A DNA stretch of 64,000 nt from assembly GCF_019710745.1 (NCBI RefSeq), contig NZ_JAHKJW010000019.1, forward strand, positions 1 to 64,000, read 5' to 3'. Source of the stretch: Streptomyces beigongshangae. GTDB lineage: Bacteria > Actinomycetota > Actinomycetes > Streptomycetales > Streptomycetaceae. The position numbers were made by a program, and so were the translations under genes. The notes under the pieces are model-generated. The model saw only the letters and a list, made by a program, of their open reading frames with translations, ran no database searches and had not been told where the DNA came from. Positions 44,734 through 53,289 of this stretch are shown here, in pieces; the first letter of the stretch is position 1; each line of letters starts with the position of its first letter.

Positions 44734-45906
44734 TCAGCGCAGCGACTCCCACAGCTCCCCCGCCTCCGGCTCCCGCGCCACCACCCGGTTGGCGTCGAAC
44801 GGGGCCGGGACCACCGGCATCGTCACGGTCCCGGTCGTCGTGGAGGACAGGGACCGCAGGCTCCGGCCCAGGTCCATCAGTTCGGTCAGGGAGTCGAGCC
44901 CCGTGTCCGTGGTGAGGCTGCTGGTGAGCGCGTCGGCGACCTTGTAGAGGCGGGTGGGGCTGCCGAGGAGGTCCGTGGCGGAGACCTGGTCGAGGAGCGC
45001 CTTCACGAGTTTCTGCTGGAGACCTATGCGGCCGAGGTCGCTGCCGTCGCCTATGCCGTGCCGGGTGCGGGCGAGCGCCAGGGCCTTCGTACCGTCGAGG
45101 TGGTGGGTGCCCGCCTCCAGTTCGAGGTGGCTGTCCTCGTCGGAGATGTCCTCCTCCGTGGTCACCGTGACCCCGCCCAGCGCGTCCACCAGGTCGGCGA
45201 ACCCGGCGAAGTCGATCTCGATGTAGTGGTCCATGCGGACGTTCGTCAGGGACTCCACCGTCTTGACCGCGCAGATGGGCCCGCCGACGGAGTAGGCGGT
45301 GTTGAACATCGCGTTGTACGCCTCCGACGTCGACCCGTCACCGTCACCGGCGCCCGAGTCACCCGAGTCACCAGACCCGCCCGGCTCACCGGGGTCGTCC
45401 GAGTCCTCCGGGCCGTCCGGACCTTCCGGGGAGCGCGGGCAGGAGGGCCGGGTGACGAGGGTGTCGCGCGGGATGCTCACCACGGTCGCCTCGGAGCGGC
45501 CCTCGTCGACATGGAAGATCATCGCCGTGTCGGAGCGGGCGCCCTCGCTGCTGCCGCCGCCGAGTTCCTTGTTGCGCTCGCCGCCGCGCGAGTCCGAACC
45601 GAGGACCAGGATGTTGAGCGCGCCGCCGGGCAGCGGGTCCGCCGAGTCCGTCGGGGTGGTCATGCCCCGGGCCGGGCGGTCGTCGCCGAGGGCGCTGTCG
45701 ATGTCGACGCTTCTGATGTTGTGGTTCAGGTGCCAGTACGTCCAGGCCGCCCCGATCGCCGAGACCGCCAGTACGCAGCCGAAGGCGATGCCCGCCGCCT
45801 TGAGCAGCCGCGACCGGCCCGCCCACCACGGCCGCCGCCGCTCTTCGCCGGGTATCGCGGCGTCCTCGCCCCCGAGCCCGTCTTCCCCGCTCACGCCAAC
45901 GCTCAC
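44734..45906 (-). CDS. LCP family protein 6
   Basis: 390 residues: a short cytoplasmic part with RRRPWW, one helix (~residues 37-55), and an LCP domain (LVLGSDSRGG, SIPRDTL, ARTRHGI) without LytR_C, ending in AGELWESLR. It has the PSC / PIC cysteine pair but no VEVC and no tail cysteine. A ~35-residue Asp/Gly/Ser/Pro insertion lies between the two cysteines. The GTG start gives a very short leader behind an AT-rich TAATAAT (minus strand, 45926-45932), which may be the -10; the TTG frame start upstream is rejected. It follows the LacI-type gene on the same strand after ~120 bases. Confidence 0.87.
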   Translation of the reverse strand: MSVGVSGEDGLGGEDAAIPGEERRRPWWAGRSRLLKAAGIAFGCVLAVSAIGAAWTYWHLNHNIRSVDIDSALGDDRPARGMTTPTDSADPLPGGALNILVLGSDSRGGERNKELGGGSSEGARSDTAMIFHVDEGRSEATVVSIPRDTLVTRPSCPRSPEGPDGPEDSDDPGEPGGSGDSGDSGAGDGDGSTSEAYNAMFNTAYSVGGPICAVKTVESLTNVRMDHYIEIDFAGFADLVDALGGVTVTTEEDISDEDSHLELEAGTHHLDGTKALALARTRHGIGDGSDLGRIGLQQKLVKALLDQVSATDLLGSPTRLYKVADALTSSLTTDTGLDSLTELMDLGRSLRSLSSTTTGTVTMPVVPAPFDANRVVAREPEAGELWESLR

Positions 45907-46003
45907 AGGGAGAACGTAAGTCCGAATTATTACAAGGAACAACAACTTCGCGGCTTTACTTCGGAAACTCTCAGATTTCGTCGAGATTCCTCGGAGCCGT
46001 CTT

Positions 46004-46014
46004 CGAAACTTTCG
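46004..46014. promoter_or_regulatory. LacI-type operator-like palindrome before LCP 6
   Basis: CGAAACTTTCG, a palindrome with a one-base centre, differs by one base from the operator at 47145-47155 in front of the sugar operon. It lies between the regulator's stop and the LCP 6 start. Confidence 0.55.
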
Positions 46015-46029
46015 ATACTTCCGGGGCCC

Positions 46030-47064
46030 TCACACCACCGCCGGCGGCGGAGCCGTGCTGCTCCGGACCACCAGGCTCGTGGCCAGCTCGACGCGGGTGG
46101 CCGTCGAGGGCCGTTCCGAGCGGCCGAGGTCCAGGACCAGCCGGGCCGCCGCCTCGGCCATCTCCGTGAGCGGCTGGCGCACGGTGGTGAGCGGCGGGCC
46201 GACCCAGCGGGCCACCGGCAGGTCGTCGAAGCCGACGATGCTCAGGTCCTCCGGCACGCGCAGGCCCAGCTCGCGGGCGGCCTCGTACAGGCCGAGCGCC
46301 TGGAGGTCGTTGCCCGCGAACACGGCCGTCGGGCGGTCCGGCAGCCGCAGCAGTTCGAGTCCGCACCGGTGGCCGCTCTCGTGGTGGAAGTCGCCGGTGC
46401 GCACGAGCGCCGGGTCGACCGGCAGCCCGGCCGTGTCCAGCGCCGCCCGGTAGCCGTCGAGCCGGGCCCGGCTGCACATCATCCGCGAGGGCCCGCTGAT
46501 CACCCCGATGCGCCGGTGGCCGAGGTCCGCCAGATGGCGGGTCGCCGCCAGCCCGCCCTGCCAGTTGGTGGCGCCGACGGACGGCGCGTCGTCGCCGGGG
46601 TCGCCCGCCGGGTCCACCACCACGAACGGGATGGAACGGCTGGTCAGCAGCGCCCGCTGGGACTCGTCGAGTCCGCTGAGGACGAGCACGACCCCGTGCG
46701 GGCGGCGCGCGGCGACCTGGTCGGCCCAGGTGCGGCCGGGGGTGAGCCGGCCGGCGCTCTCGGAGAGGACGACGCTCAGCCCCTCGTCCCGCGCCACGTT
46801 CTCCACGCCCCGGATGACCTCCATCGCCCACGCGCTCTCCAGCTCGTGGAAGACGAGGTCGATGAGCGGCGACCGGGACGCCTCGGCCCGGCGGCGCCGG
46901 TAGCCGTGGTGGCGCAGCAGTTCCTCGACCCGGGTGCGGGTCGAGGGGGCCACGTCGGCGCGGCCGTTGAGCACCTTCGAAACAGTCGGGGCCGAGACTC
47001 CCGCCTCGCGGGCGATCTCGGCGAGGGTCGCTGACTGGGCTACGGCGGGATTCGGGCGAGTCAT
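46030..47064 (-). CDS. LacI family sugar-responsive repressor
   Basis: 344 residues. The helix-turn-helix is at the N-terminus (TLAEIAREAGVSAPTVSKVLNG, residues ~12-33), followed by a hinge helix and a periplasmic-binding-protein-like sensor domain (LIDLVFHELESAW ..., GVVLVLSGLD, IPFVVVDPAG, SIVGFDDLPVARW). It is divergent from the solute-binding protein gene and surely controls that operon. The ATG of MTRPNP is chosen; it lacks a strong ribosome-binding site. The inducer is unknown; regulators of this branch answer to xylo- or gluco-oligosaccharides. Confidence 0.92.
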   Translation of the reverse strand: MTRPNPAVAQSATLAEIAREAGVSAPTVSKVLNGRADVAPSTRTRVEELLRHHGYRRRRAEASRSPLIDLVFHELESAWAMEVIRGVENVARDEGLSVVLSESAGRLTPGRTWADQVAARRPHGVVLVLSGLDESQRALLTSRSIPFVVVDPAGDPGDDAPSVGATNWQGGLAATRHLADLGHRRIGVISGPSRMMCSRARLDGYRAALDTAGLPVDPALVRTGDFHHESGHRCGLELLRLPDRPTAVFAGNDLQALGLYEAARELGLRVPEDLSIVGFDDLPVARWVGPPLTTVRQPLTEMAEAAARLVLDLGRSERPSTATRVELATSLVVRSSTAPPPAVV

Positions 47065-47092
47065 GAACCGGATCGTATCCCTGCGCAACCTC

Positions 47093-47121
47093 TTGACGAA
47101 CCCCCTCGCCCGCCATACGTT
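47093..47121 (+). promoter_or_regulatory. Promoter of the sugar-uptake operon
   Basis: TTGACG (47093-47098), a 17-base spacer and TACGTT (47116-47121). Transcription would start within the first operator. Confidence 0.75.
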
Positions 47122-47123
47122 CC

Positions 47124-47155
47124 CGGAACATTCGAAACACCAGCCGAAACATTCG
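47124..47155 (+). promoter_or_regulatory. Tandem LacI-type operators
   Basis: CGGAACATTCG (47124-47134) and CGAAACATTCG (47145-47155) have the same form and lie 21 bases apart centre to centre, two helical turns, directly downstream of the -10. Occupation by the LacI-type repressor would block initiation. Confidence 0.7.
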
Positions 47156-47231
47156 TGACGCGAGTGCGCCGCGCGGACGAGCGTGCCGCAGAACGTGCCA
47201 CAGAACGTGTCGCAGAAGAAGAGGTGCTGTC

Positions 47232-48635
47232 ATGGAGTCGATCAACGGGCGGTCCAACGGCGGGCGGCCCACGGGCGGAGGCCCCGGCGAGGGCCCGAGC
47301 GAAGGTCCGAGCGGGAGCCCGGGTGGCCGTCGCGCCTTCAGCAGGCGCTGGGTCCTGGGCGCCGGTGCCACCACCCTGCTCACCACCGGCCTCACCGCCT
47401 GCGGCTCCGACGGCGACTCCGGCGGCGGCGGCGACACCCTCACCGCCTTCGTGTACGGGGACGACGCGGCGAAGATCCAGCAGACGGCCGTGGACCGCTT
47501 CAACAGGTCCGGCGCCGCCAAGTCGGCCAAGGGCAGGGTGAAGCTGGAGAGGATCCCGGGCGCGGAGTACCCGGCCAAGCTCCGCACGGCGATGGGCTCC
47601 CCGAGCGCCCCCGACATCTTCTTCAACTGGGGCGGCGGGTCCATCAGGGACTACCAGGAGGCGAAGCAGGTCGTCGACCTGACCGACACCATCGGGAACG
47701 ACCCGGCCCTCAAGTCGGCCTTCCTGCCCGCGGTGCTGGCGGCGGGCGGGCTGGGCGGCCGCAACTACGGGATACCGATGCGCGGCATGCAGCCGGTCAT
47801 CCTCTTCTACAACAAGTCCGTCTTCGCCGAGCACAAGCTCCGGCCGCCCACCACCTGGGACCAGCTGCAGGACGTCAACGCCAAGCTGAAGAAGGCGGGG
47901 ATCACCCCGTTCGCGCTCGGCGGCGCGGACACCTGGACCGAGCTGATGTGGCTGGAGTACCTCGTCGACCGCATCGGCGGCCCGGAGGTCTTCGCGAAGA
48001 TCCAGGAGGGCGACGCGTCCGGCTGGGGCGACCCGGCCGTCCTCAAGGCCGCCGAGACGGTCAAGGAGCTCATCGACGACGGCGCCTTCGGCTCGAAGTT
48101 CAGTTCGGTCGCGTACACCAACGGCGGCGCCCCCGCGGTCTTCGCCAAGGGCAAGGCGGCCATGCACCTGATGGGGTCGTGGGAGTACTCGACGCAGCTC
48201 GGCAAGTTCCCGTCCTTCGCGAAGAACAACCTGGGCTGGTGCGCCTTCCCCACGGTCGAGGGCGGCGCCGGCGACATCCGCAACGTCGTCGGCAACCCCA
48301 CCAACTACTGGTCGGTCAACACCCGGGCGGGCAACAAGGACGCCGCGATCGCCTTCCTGAAGGACTGCGCGTCCCGGACGTACGCCCGGGCCCTGGTCGC
48401 CAACGGCGACATCCCGGCGACCTCGAACGCGGCCGAGCTGCTCGACTCCTCACCCAACCCGGAGTTCGCGAAGTTCCAGTACGGGATGGTCGAGAAGGCG
48501 CCCGCCTTCACGCTCTCCTGGGACCAGGCGGTGGGCTCGGACGTCGCCACCCCGATGCTCACCGAGATCAACAAGCTGTTCGTCGGGAAGTCCTCGCCGA
48601 GCGAGTTCGTGTCGGCGCTCAAGGAGCTGAAGTGA
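47232..48635 (+). CDS. Sugar ABC transporter substrate-binding lipoprotein (Tat-type signal)
   Basis: 467 residues of the family-1 carbohydrate-binding proteins. The signal region holds twin arginines in RRAFSRRWVLGAG and a lipobox LTAC with the lipidated Cys 57, so export by the Tat system followed by lipidation is likely. The mature part shows the usual TAMGSPSAPDIFFNWGGG, LFYNKSVF and GKAAMHLMGSWE signatures. AAGAGG precedes the ATG. First gene of the operon with two permeases and a GH3 enzyme. No ATPase is encoded; Streptomyces sugar importers commonly share MsiK. Confidence 0.94.
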   Translation: MESINGRSNGGRPTGGGPGEGPSEGPSGSPGGRRAFSRRWVLGAGATTLLTTGLTACGSDGDSGGGGDTLTAFVYGDDAAKIQQTAVDRFNRSGAAKSAKGRVKLERIPGAEYPAKLRTAMGSPSAPDIFFNWGGGSIRDYQEAKQVVDLTDTIGNDPALKSAFLPAVLAAGGLGGRNYGIPMRGMQPVILFYNKSVFAEHKLRPPTTWDQLQDVNAKLKKAGITPFALGGADTWTELMWLEYLVDRIGGPEVFAKIQEGDASGWGDPAVLKAAETVKELIDDGAFGSKFSSVAYTNGGAPAVFAKGKAAMHLMGSWEYSTQLGKFPSFAKNNLGWCAFPTVEGGAGDIRNVVGNPTNYWSVNTRAGNKDAAIAFLKDCASRTYARALVANGDIPATSNAAELLDSSPNPEFAKFQYGMVEKAPAFTLSWDQAVGSDVATPMLTEINKLFVGKSSPSEFVSALKELK

Positions 48636-49591
48636 GCGCACCGAGCCCCACGAGGACCCCGCCGGGAGACCGGGCCGGGGAGCACGCGGAGCCGGCCGGG
48701 AGCGGGGGCCCGCACCGGCCCCGCTCCCGGCCCCGTCCCCGGGCCGCGGCCGGCCGGCCGCACGCCGCCTGGGCGCTGCCCGGCGTCCTCTTCTTCACGT
48801 TCTTCGCCGTGGTCCCGATGGGCCTGGCCTTCTACCTCTCCTTCACCAGCTGGGACGGTCTGGGCGACCCGGAGCCCGTCGGCCTCGACAACTGGCGGAA
48901 GCTGCTCGACGACGACCGGCTGGTCCAGTCCCTGTGGCTGACGGTCCTGCTGACGGCGGCGAGCTGGGTCTTCCAGACGGTGATCGCCCTGCTGCTCGGC
49001 GTCTGGGCGGCGGGCCGCCAGCGCAACCGGGCGGTGCTCTCCGCGATCTTCTTCGTCCCGTTCCTGCTGTCCTCGACGGCCATCGCGCTGCTCTTCTACG
49101 CCCTGCTCGACCCGAACTTCGGCATCATCCAGGAGAACACCCTCGGCTCCTCCGGCGGCGCGTTCCTGGCGATCGTGTTCGTCGGCGGCTGGCAGTTCAT
49201 CCCCTTCCACACCCTGCTCTACCAGGGCGGGGCCCGTCAGATACCCGAGGTCCTCTACCAGGCGGCCGCGATCGACGGAGCGGGCCGCTACCGCCAGTTC
49301 TTCTCGATCACGCTCCCGCAGCTGCGCCACACCATCACGACGTCCACGGTCCTGATGGTCGTCGGCTCGCTCACGTACTTCGAGACCGTGCTGATCCTCA
49401 CCAAGGGCGGTCCGGGCACCGACACCGCGATCCTGCCGTACCTGATGTACGAGGCGGGCTTCAAGAGCTACGACTTCGGCTACGCGAGCGCCATCGCGTC
49501 CTTCCTGGTGCTGGCCGCCACGGGCCTGTCCCTGATCCTCGTGCGGCTGACCGGCTTCGGCGGCATGCGCAGTACCCGCGAAGGGATGTGA
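48632..49591 (+). CDS. Sugar ABC transporter permease (MalF-type)
   Basis: 319 residues with a basic ~40-residue N-terminus and six membrane helices. The EAA loop that docks the ATPase is QAAAIDGAGRYRQFFSITLPQL near residue 225. GTG start overlapping the preceding stop by 4 bases, with AAGGAG as the ribosome-binding site; the longer open frame covers the binding-protein gene and is a shadow. Confidence 0.93.
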   Translation: MSAPSPTRTPPGDRAGEHAEPAGSGGPHRPRSRPRPRAAAGRPHAAWALPGVLFFTFFAVVPMGLAFYLSFTSWDGLGDPEPVGLDNWRKLLDDDRLVQSLWLTVLLTAASWVFQTVIALLLGVWAAGRQRNRAVLSAIFFVPFLLSSTAIALLFYALLDPNFGIIQENTLGSSGGAFLAIVFVGGWQFIPFHTLLYQGGARQIPEVLYQAAAIDGAGRYRQFFSITLPQLRHTITTSTVLMVVGSLTYFETVLILTKGGPGTDTAILPYLMYEAGFKSYDFGYASAIASFLVLAATGLSLILVRLTGFGGMRSTREGM

Positions 49592-49595
49592 CGCA

Positions 49596-50507
49596 GTGTC
49601 ACACGATACGTTGCCGCGCCCGCGCCCGCGTCCCGGGACGACCGGGGAGCGCCCCACCGGTCCGCCCCCGGCCGGCCACCGCCGCCACTGGACCAAGCGC
49701 GCCAACCCGCTCGCGGGACTGGGCTCGATCCTCTGGCTCGTGGTCGTGCTCGTCCCGATCTACGCGATGCTGTCGGCCTCGCTCACCAGCCAGGACAAGG
49801 CGCTCACCGGCAACCCGCTGTCCCCGCCGACGAGCCCGACGCTCGACAACTACAACACCGTGCTGAACAGCGGCTTCGGCCACCTGCTCGGCAACACGGC
49901 GATCGTGGCCCTCGCGGTCGTGGGCATCGTCCTCGTCCTCTCGGTCCCGCTCGCGTACGTCGCCGTCCGCACCCGCAACCGCTGGTCGGGCCTGGCCTTC
50001 CGGCTCTTCCTCCTCGGCGTCGCGATCCCGGCCCAGGCGGTCGTCGTGCCCCTGTACCTGCTGATCGCCAAGCTCGACCTGTACGACAGCCTGCTGGCGG
50101 TCATCCTGCCGACGGCGGCCTTCGCGATGCCGGTCTCGGTGCTCGTCCTGGTGGGTACGCTGCGGGACGTGTCGGAGGAGTTGTACGAGGCGATGGCCCT
50201 GGACGGCGCCTCGCCGCAGCGGATGCTGTTCCAGCTCGCCGTCCCGATGGCCAAGGGCGGCATCAGCACGGTCGTCATCTACGCGGCGCTCCAGGCGTGG
50301 AACGGCTTCCTCTTCCCGCTGATCTTCACTCAGTCCGACGGCCCGCGCGTCCTGACCCTCGGGCTCTTCAACTACGTCAGCCAGTTCGGCGTCAACATCC
50401 CCGCGCTGCTGGCCTCGGTCGTCCTCTCCGGCGTCCCGATCTTCGCCGTCTACCTGGTGGCCCGCCGCGCGCTGGTCGGCGGCCTGATGGGCGTGGGCGG
50501 AAAGTGA
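49596..50507 (+). CDS. Sugar ABC transporter permease (MalG-type)
   Basis: 303 residues with six membrane helices and the EAA motif EAMALDGASPQRMLFQLAVPM near residue 205, ending in ARRALVGGLMGVGGK. GTG start 4 bases after the previous stop, so transcription and translation are linked. Partner of the MalF-type permease; together they form the channel. Confidence 0.94.
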   Translation: MSHDTLPRPRPRPGTTGERPTGPPPAGHRRHWTKRANPLAGLGSILWLVVVLVPIYAMLSASLTSQDKALTGNPLSPPTSPTLDNYNTVLNSGFGHLLGNTAIVALAVVGIVLVLSVPLAYVAVRTRNRWSGLAFRLFLLGVAIPAQAVVVPLYLLIAKLDLYDSLLAVILPTAAFAMPVSVLVLVGTLRDVSEELYEAMALDGASPQRMLFQLAVPMAKGGISTVVIYAALQAWNGFLFPLIFTQSDGPRVLTLGLFNYVSQFGVNIPALLASVVLSGVPIFAVYLVARRALVGGLMGVGGK

Positions 50508-50590
50508 ACCCACTCGACCCCGGCCCCGCCACGGCCCCCGCCGCCCCCGCCTCCGCTTCTGCTTCCGGCTGCCACTCTGACTGGAGTTCC

Positions 50591-52891
50591 ATGACCACCG
50601 CCCCCTGGCGCGATCCCGCCCTGCCCGCCGACGCCCGGGTCGACGACCTGCTCGCCCGGATGACCCTGGAGGAGAAGACCGCCCAGCTGTACGGCGTGTG
50701 GGTGGGCGCCGCCACGGACGGCGGCGGGGTCGCCCCGCACCAGGACGAGATGGCCTCGGACTTCGACTGGGACGAGGTGATCACCCGCGGGCTGGGCCAG
50801 CTCACCCGCTCCTTCGGCACGGCCCCGGTGGACCCCGCGCTGGGGGCGCGGGCCCTCGCCCGCGCCCAGCGCCGGCTCGTCGGGGCGGGCCGTTTCGGCA
50901 TCCCGGCCGTCGCCCACGAGGAGTGCCTCGCCGGTTTCACCGCGTGGGGCGCCACCGCGTACCCCGTCCCGCTGTCCTGGGGGGCCTCCTTCGACCCGGA
51001 CCTGGTCGAGGAGATGGCCCGCCGGATCGGCCGCGACCTCGCCTCCGTCGGCGTCCACCAGGGCCTCGCCCCCGTCCTGGACGTCGTACGGGACCTGCGG
51101 TGGGGCAGGGTGGAGGAGACCATCGGCGAGGACCCCTACCTCGTCGGCACGATCGGCGCGGCCTACGTCCGCGGCCTGGAGTCCGCCGGGATCGTCGCCA
51201 CGCTCAAGCACTTCGCGGGGTACGCGTCCTCGGCGGGCGCCCGCAACCTCGCGCCCGTACGGGCCGGGGTGCGCGAGTTCGCCGACGTCACCCTGCCCCC
51301 GTTCGAGTTCGCGCTGCGCGAGGGCGGGGCCCGCTCGGTCATGGCGGCCTACACGGAGACGGACGGCGTGCCGGCCTCCGCGGACCCGTACCTGCTGACC
51401 GAACTCCTGCGGGAACAGTGGGGGTTCACCGGTACGGTCGTCAGCGACTACTTCGGCGTCGGCTTCCTGCAGACCCTGCACCGGGTCGCGGGCACCGAGG
51501 CGCAGGCCGCCGGTGCGGCGCTGGCCGCGGGCGTGGACGTCGAGCTGCCGACGGTCCGCTGCTACGGGGACCCGCTGGTCGAGGCGGTACGGGCCGGCGA
51601 GATCCCGGAGTCCGTGGTGGACGGGGCGGCGGCCCGGGTACTGCGCCAGAAGTGCGAGCTGGGCCTGCTGGACGAGGACTGGAGCCCGGAGCCCACCGGC
51701 CCGATCGACCTGGACTCGGCCGCGAACCGCGCCCTGGCCCGCCGCCTCGCCGAGGAGTCCGTGGTCCTGCTCGCCAACCCTGAGGGCCGGCTCCCCCTGG
51801 CCCCCGACACCCGGATCGCCGTGGTCGGCCCGCGGGCCGCGGACGCCCTGGCCATGCTGGGCTGCTACTCGTTCCCCTCGCACGTGGGCGTCCACCACCC
51901 CGACCTGCCGGTGGGCATCGGGATCCCCACGCTCCTGGACTCCCTGCGCACGGAGCTCCCCGACGCCAAGATCACGTTCACCGAGGGCTGCGACACCACC
52001 GACCCGGACACCTCCGGCTTCGCGGAGGCCGTCGCGCGCTCCACCGAGGCGGACGTCTGCGTGGCCGTGCTCGGCGACCGGGCGGGCCTCTTCGGCAACG
52101 GCACCTCCGGCGAGGGCTGCGACGTGTCGGACCTCGACCTGCCCGGGGTCCAGGCCCAGTTGCTGGACGCCCTGACGGCGACGGACACCCCGGTTGTCCT
52201 GGTCCTGCTGACCGGCCGCCCGTACGCGCTGGGCCGCTGGCACGACCGGCTGGCCGCCACGGTGCAGGCGTTCTTCCCCGGCGAGGAGGGCGGCCCCGCG
52301 GTGGCGGGCGTCCTGTCCGGCCGGGTGAACCCCTCGGGCCGGCTCCCCGTGAGCGTCCCGCGGGCCCCGGGCGGCCAGCCCTGGACCTACCTCCAGCCGC
52401 CGCTGGGCCTGGCCGGCGAGGTCAGCAACCTGGACCCGACCCCGCTCCACCCCTTCGGCCACGGCCTCACGTACACCGACTTCACCTGGAAGGACACGGC
52501 CGACCGCCACGCGCAGACCGGCACGGACGAGCCGTACGACGTCTCGGTCACGGTCCGCAACACGGGCTCCCGCGAGGGCACGGAGACCGTCCAGCTCTAC
52601 CTCCACGACCCGGTCGCCTCGGTGACCCGCCCGGACGTGCGCCTGATCGGCTACCAGCGGCTGACCCTGTCCCCCGGAGAGGCCCGCCGGGTCACCTTCC
52701 ACTTCCACCCGGACCTGTCGTCGTTCACCGACCGCGGGGGCCGCCGCGTCGTGGAACCGGGCGCCCTGGAACTGCGCCTGTCCAGCTCCAGCACCACCCC
52801 CCACCACACGACCCACCTGACCCTGACGGGCCCGGAACGCCGCCTGACCCCGACAACCCGCCGCCTGACTTGCCCGACAACGATTTCTTAG
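50591..52891 (+). CDS. Family 3 glycoside hydrolase (beta-xylosidase/beta-glucosidase type)
   Basis: 766 residues, no signal peptide, so it acts on imported oligosaccharides in the cytosol. The (beta/alpha)8 domain has VLDVVRDLRWGRVEETIGEDP (~residue 160) and LKHFAGYASSAGARN; the nucleophile is Asp 286 in VVSDYFGV. The second alpha/beta domain (GEEGGPAVAGVLSGRVNPSGRLPVS) and a C-terminal FnIII-like domain (VSVTVRNTGSREGTETVQLY) follow. Substrate preference between xylo- and gluco-oligosaccharides is not decidable by eye. CTGGAG precedes the ATG; 83 bases after the permease. The final Thr/Pro-rich tail is low-complexity. Confidence 0.93.
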   Translation: MTTAPWRDPALPADARVDDLLARMTLEEKTAQLYGVWVGAATDGGGVAPHQDEMASDFDWDEVITRGLGQLTRSFGTAPVDPALGARALARAQRRLVGAGRFGIPAVAHEECLAGFTAWGATAYPVPLSWGASFDPDLVEEMARRIGRDLASVGVHQGLAPVLDVVRDLRWGRVEETIGEDPYLVGTIGAAYVRGLESAGIVATLKHFAGYASSAGARNLAPVRAGVREFADVTLPPFEFALREGGARSVMAAYTETDGVPASADPYLLTELLREQWGFTGTVVSDYFGVGFLQTLHRVAGTEAQAAGAALAAGVDVELPTVRCYGDPLVEAVRAGEIPESVVDGAAARVLRQKCELGLLDEDWSPEPTGPIDLDSAANRALARRLAEESVVLLANPEGRLPLAPDTRIAVVGPRAADALAMLGCYSFPSHVGVHHPDLPVGIGIPTLLDSLRTELPDAKITFTEGCDTTDPDTSGFAEAVARSTEADVCVAVLGDRAGLFGNGTSGEGCDVSDLDLPGVQAQLLDALTATDTPVVLVLLTGRPYALGRWHDRLAATVQAFFPGEEGGPAVAGVLSGRVNPSGRLPVSVPRAPGGQPWTYLQPPLGLAGEVSNLDPTPLHPFGHGLTYTDFTWKDTADRHAQTGTDEPYDVSVTVRNTGSREGTETVQLYLHDPVASVTRPDVRLIGYQRLTLSPGEARRVTFHFHPDLSSFTDRGGRRVVEPGALELRLSSSSTTPHHTTHLTLTGPERRLTPTTRRLTCPTTIS

Positions 52892-52938
52892 GGCGGGGGG
52901 AGCAAGGGGCGCGGGGAACGGTGCGGTCTTTCTGCTTT

Positions 52939-53007
52939 CAGGGGTGCGGGGAACGGCGCGACCTGGGGGCACCTCCCGGCCGGAGGCTGGAGGACCACGA
53001 CGCACCC
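52939..53007. repeat. Extended dispersed repeat (~70 bp), copy A
   Basis: CAGGGGTGCGGGGAACGGCG, then GCGACCTGGGGGCACCTCCC and GGCCGGAGGCTGGAGGACCA. It is about 90% like the copy at 56269-56338 and begins with the shorter repeat core. A second core (AAGGGGCGCGGGGAACG) lies just before, at about 52904-52920. Confidence 0.75.
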
Positions 53008-53037
53008 GCACCCGCACCCGGCGAACAACCCCGAAAA

Positions 53038-53289
53038 CTACTCGACCACCTCGAACCGCCACCGATGAACCGCCCGGGCCACCAACCCCGCATCCGGCTC
53101 CGGCAACTCGGGCAGCTCGGCGTCGTACGCGGCATCCCACCACGTGATGACGAGCACCCGGTCGCCCGGAGCCCGCAGGACCTCCCGTCGCAGGGGCCGC
53201 GCCGGGAGGTCCTGCTCCCGCACCCAGGCGAGCAGTTCCTCCCCCCGCCCCCCGGCGGCCCGCGCCTCCCACATCAACGCGACGCTCAT
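53038..53289 (-). CDS. Small conserved protein coupled to tsaD
   Basis: 83 residues starting MSVALMWEARAAGGRGEELL, with a VLVITWWDAAY strand and a FEVVE end. The alternating helix and strand pattern suggests a single ferredoxin-like (antibiotic monooxygenase-type) fold, but I do not recognise the family with certainty. The ATG overlaps the tsaD stop (ATGA), so it is translated from the same mRNA. Function unknown. Confidence 0.7.
   Translation of the reverse strand: MSVALMWEARAAGGRGEELLAWVREQDLPARPLRREVLRAPGDRVLVITWWDAAYDAELPELPEPDAGLVARAVHRWRFEVVE

Noticed and set aside
45907..45945. Longer LCP 6 start at TTG 45945
   Set aside because: The added residues are encoded by AT-rich promoter-like sequence and add a second hydrophobic stretch before the normal cytoplasmic region.
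42554..53037. Genomic island with phage or integrase genes
   Set aside because: No integrase, transposase or tRNA target was found; codon use matches the rest of the window.
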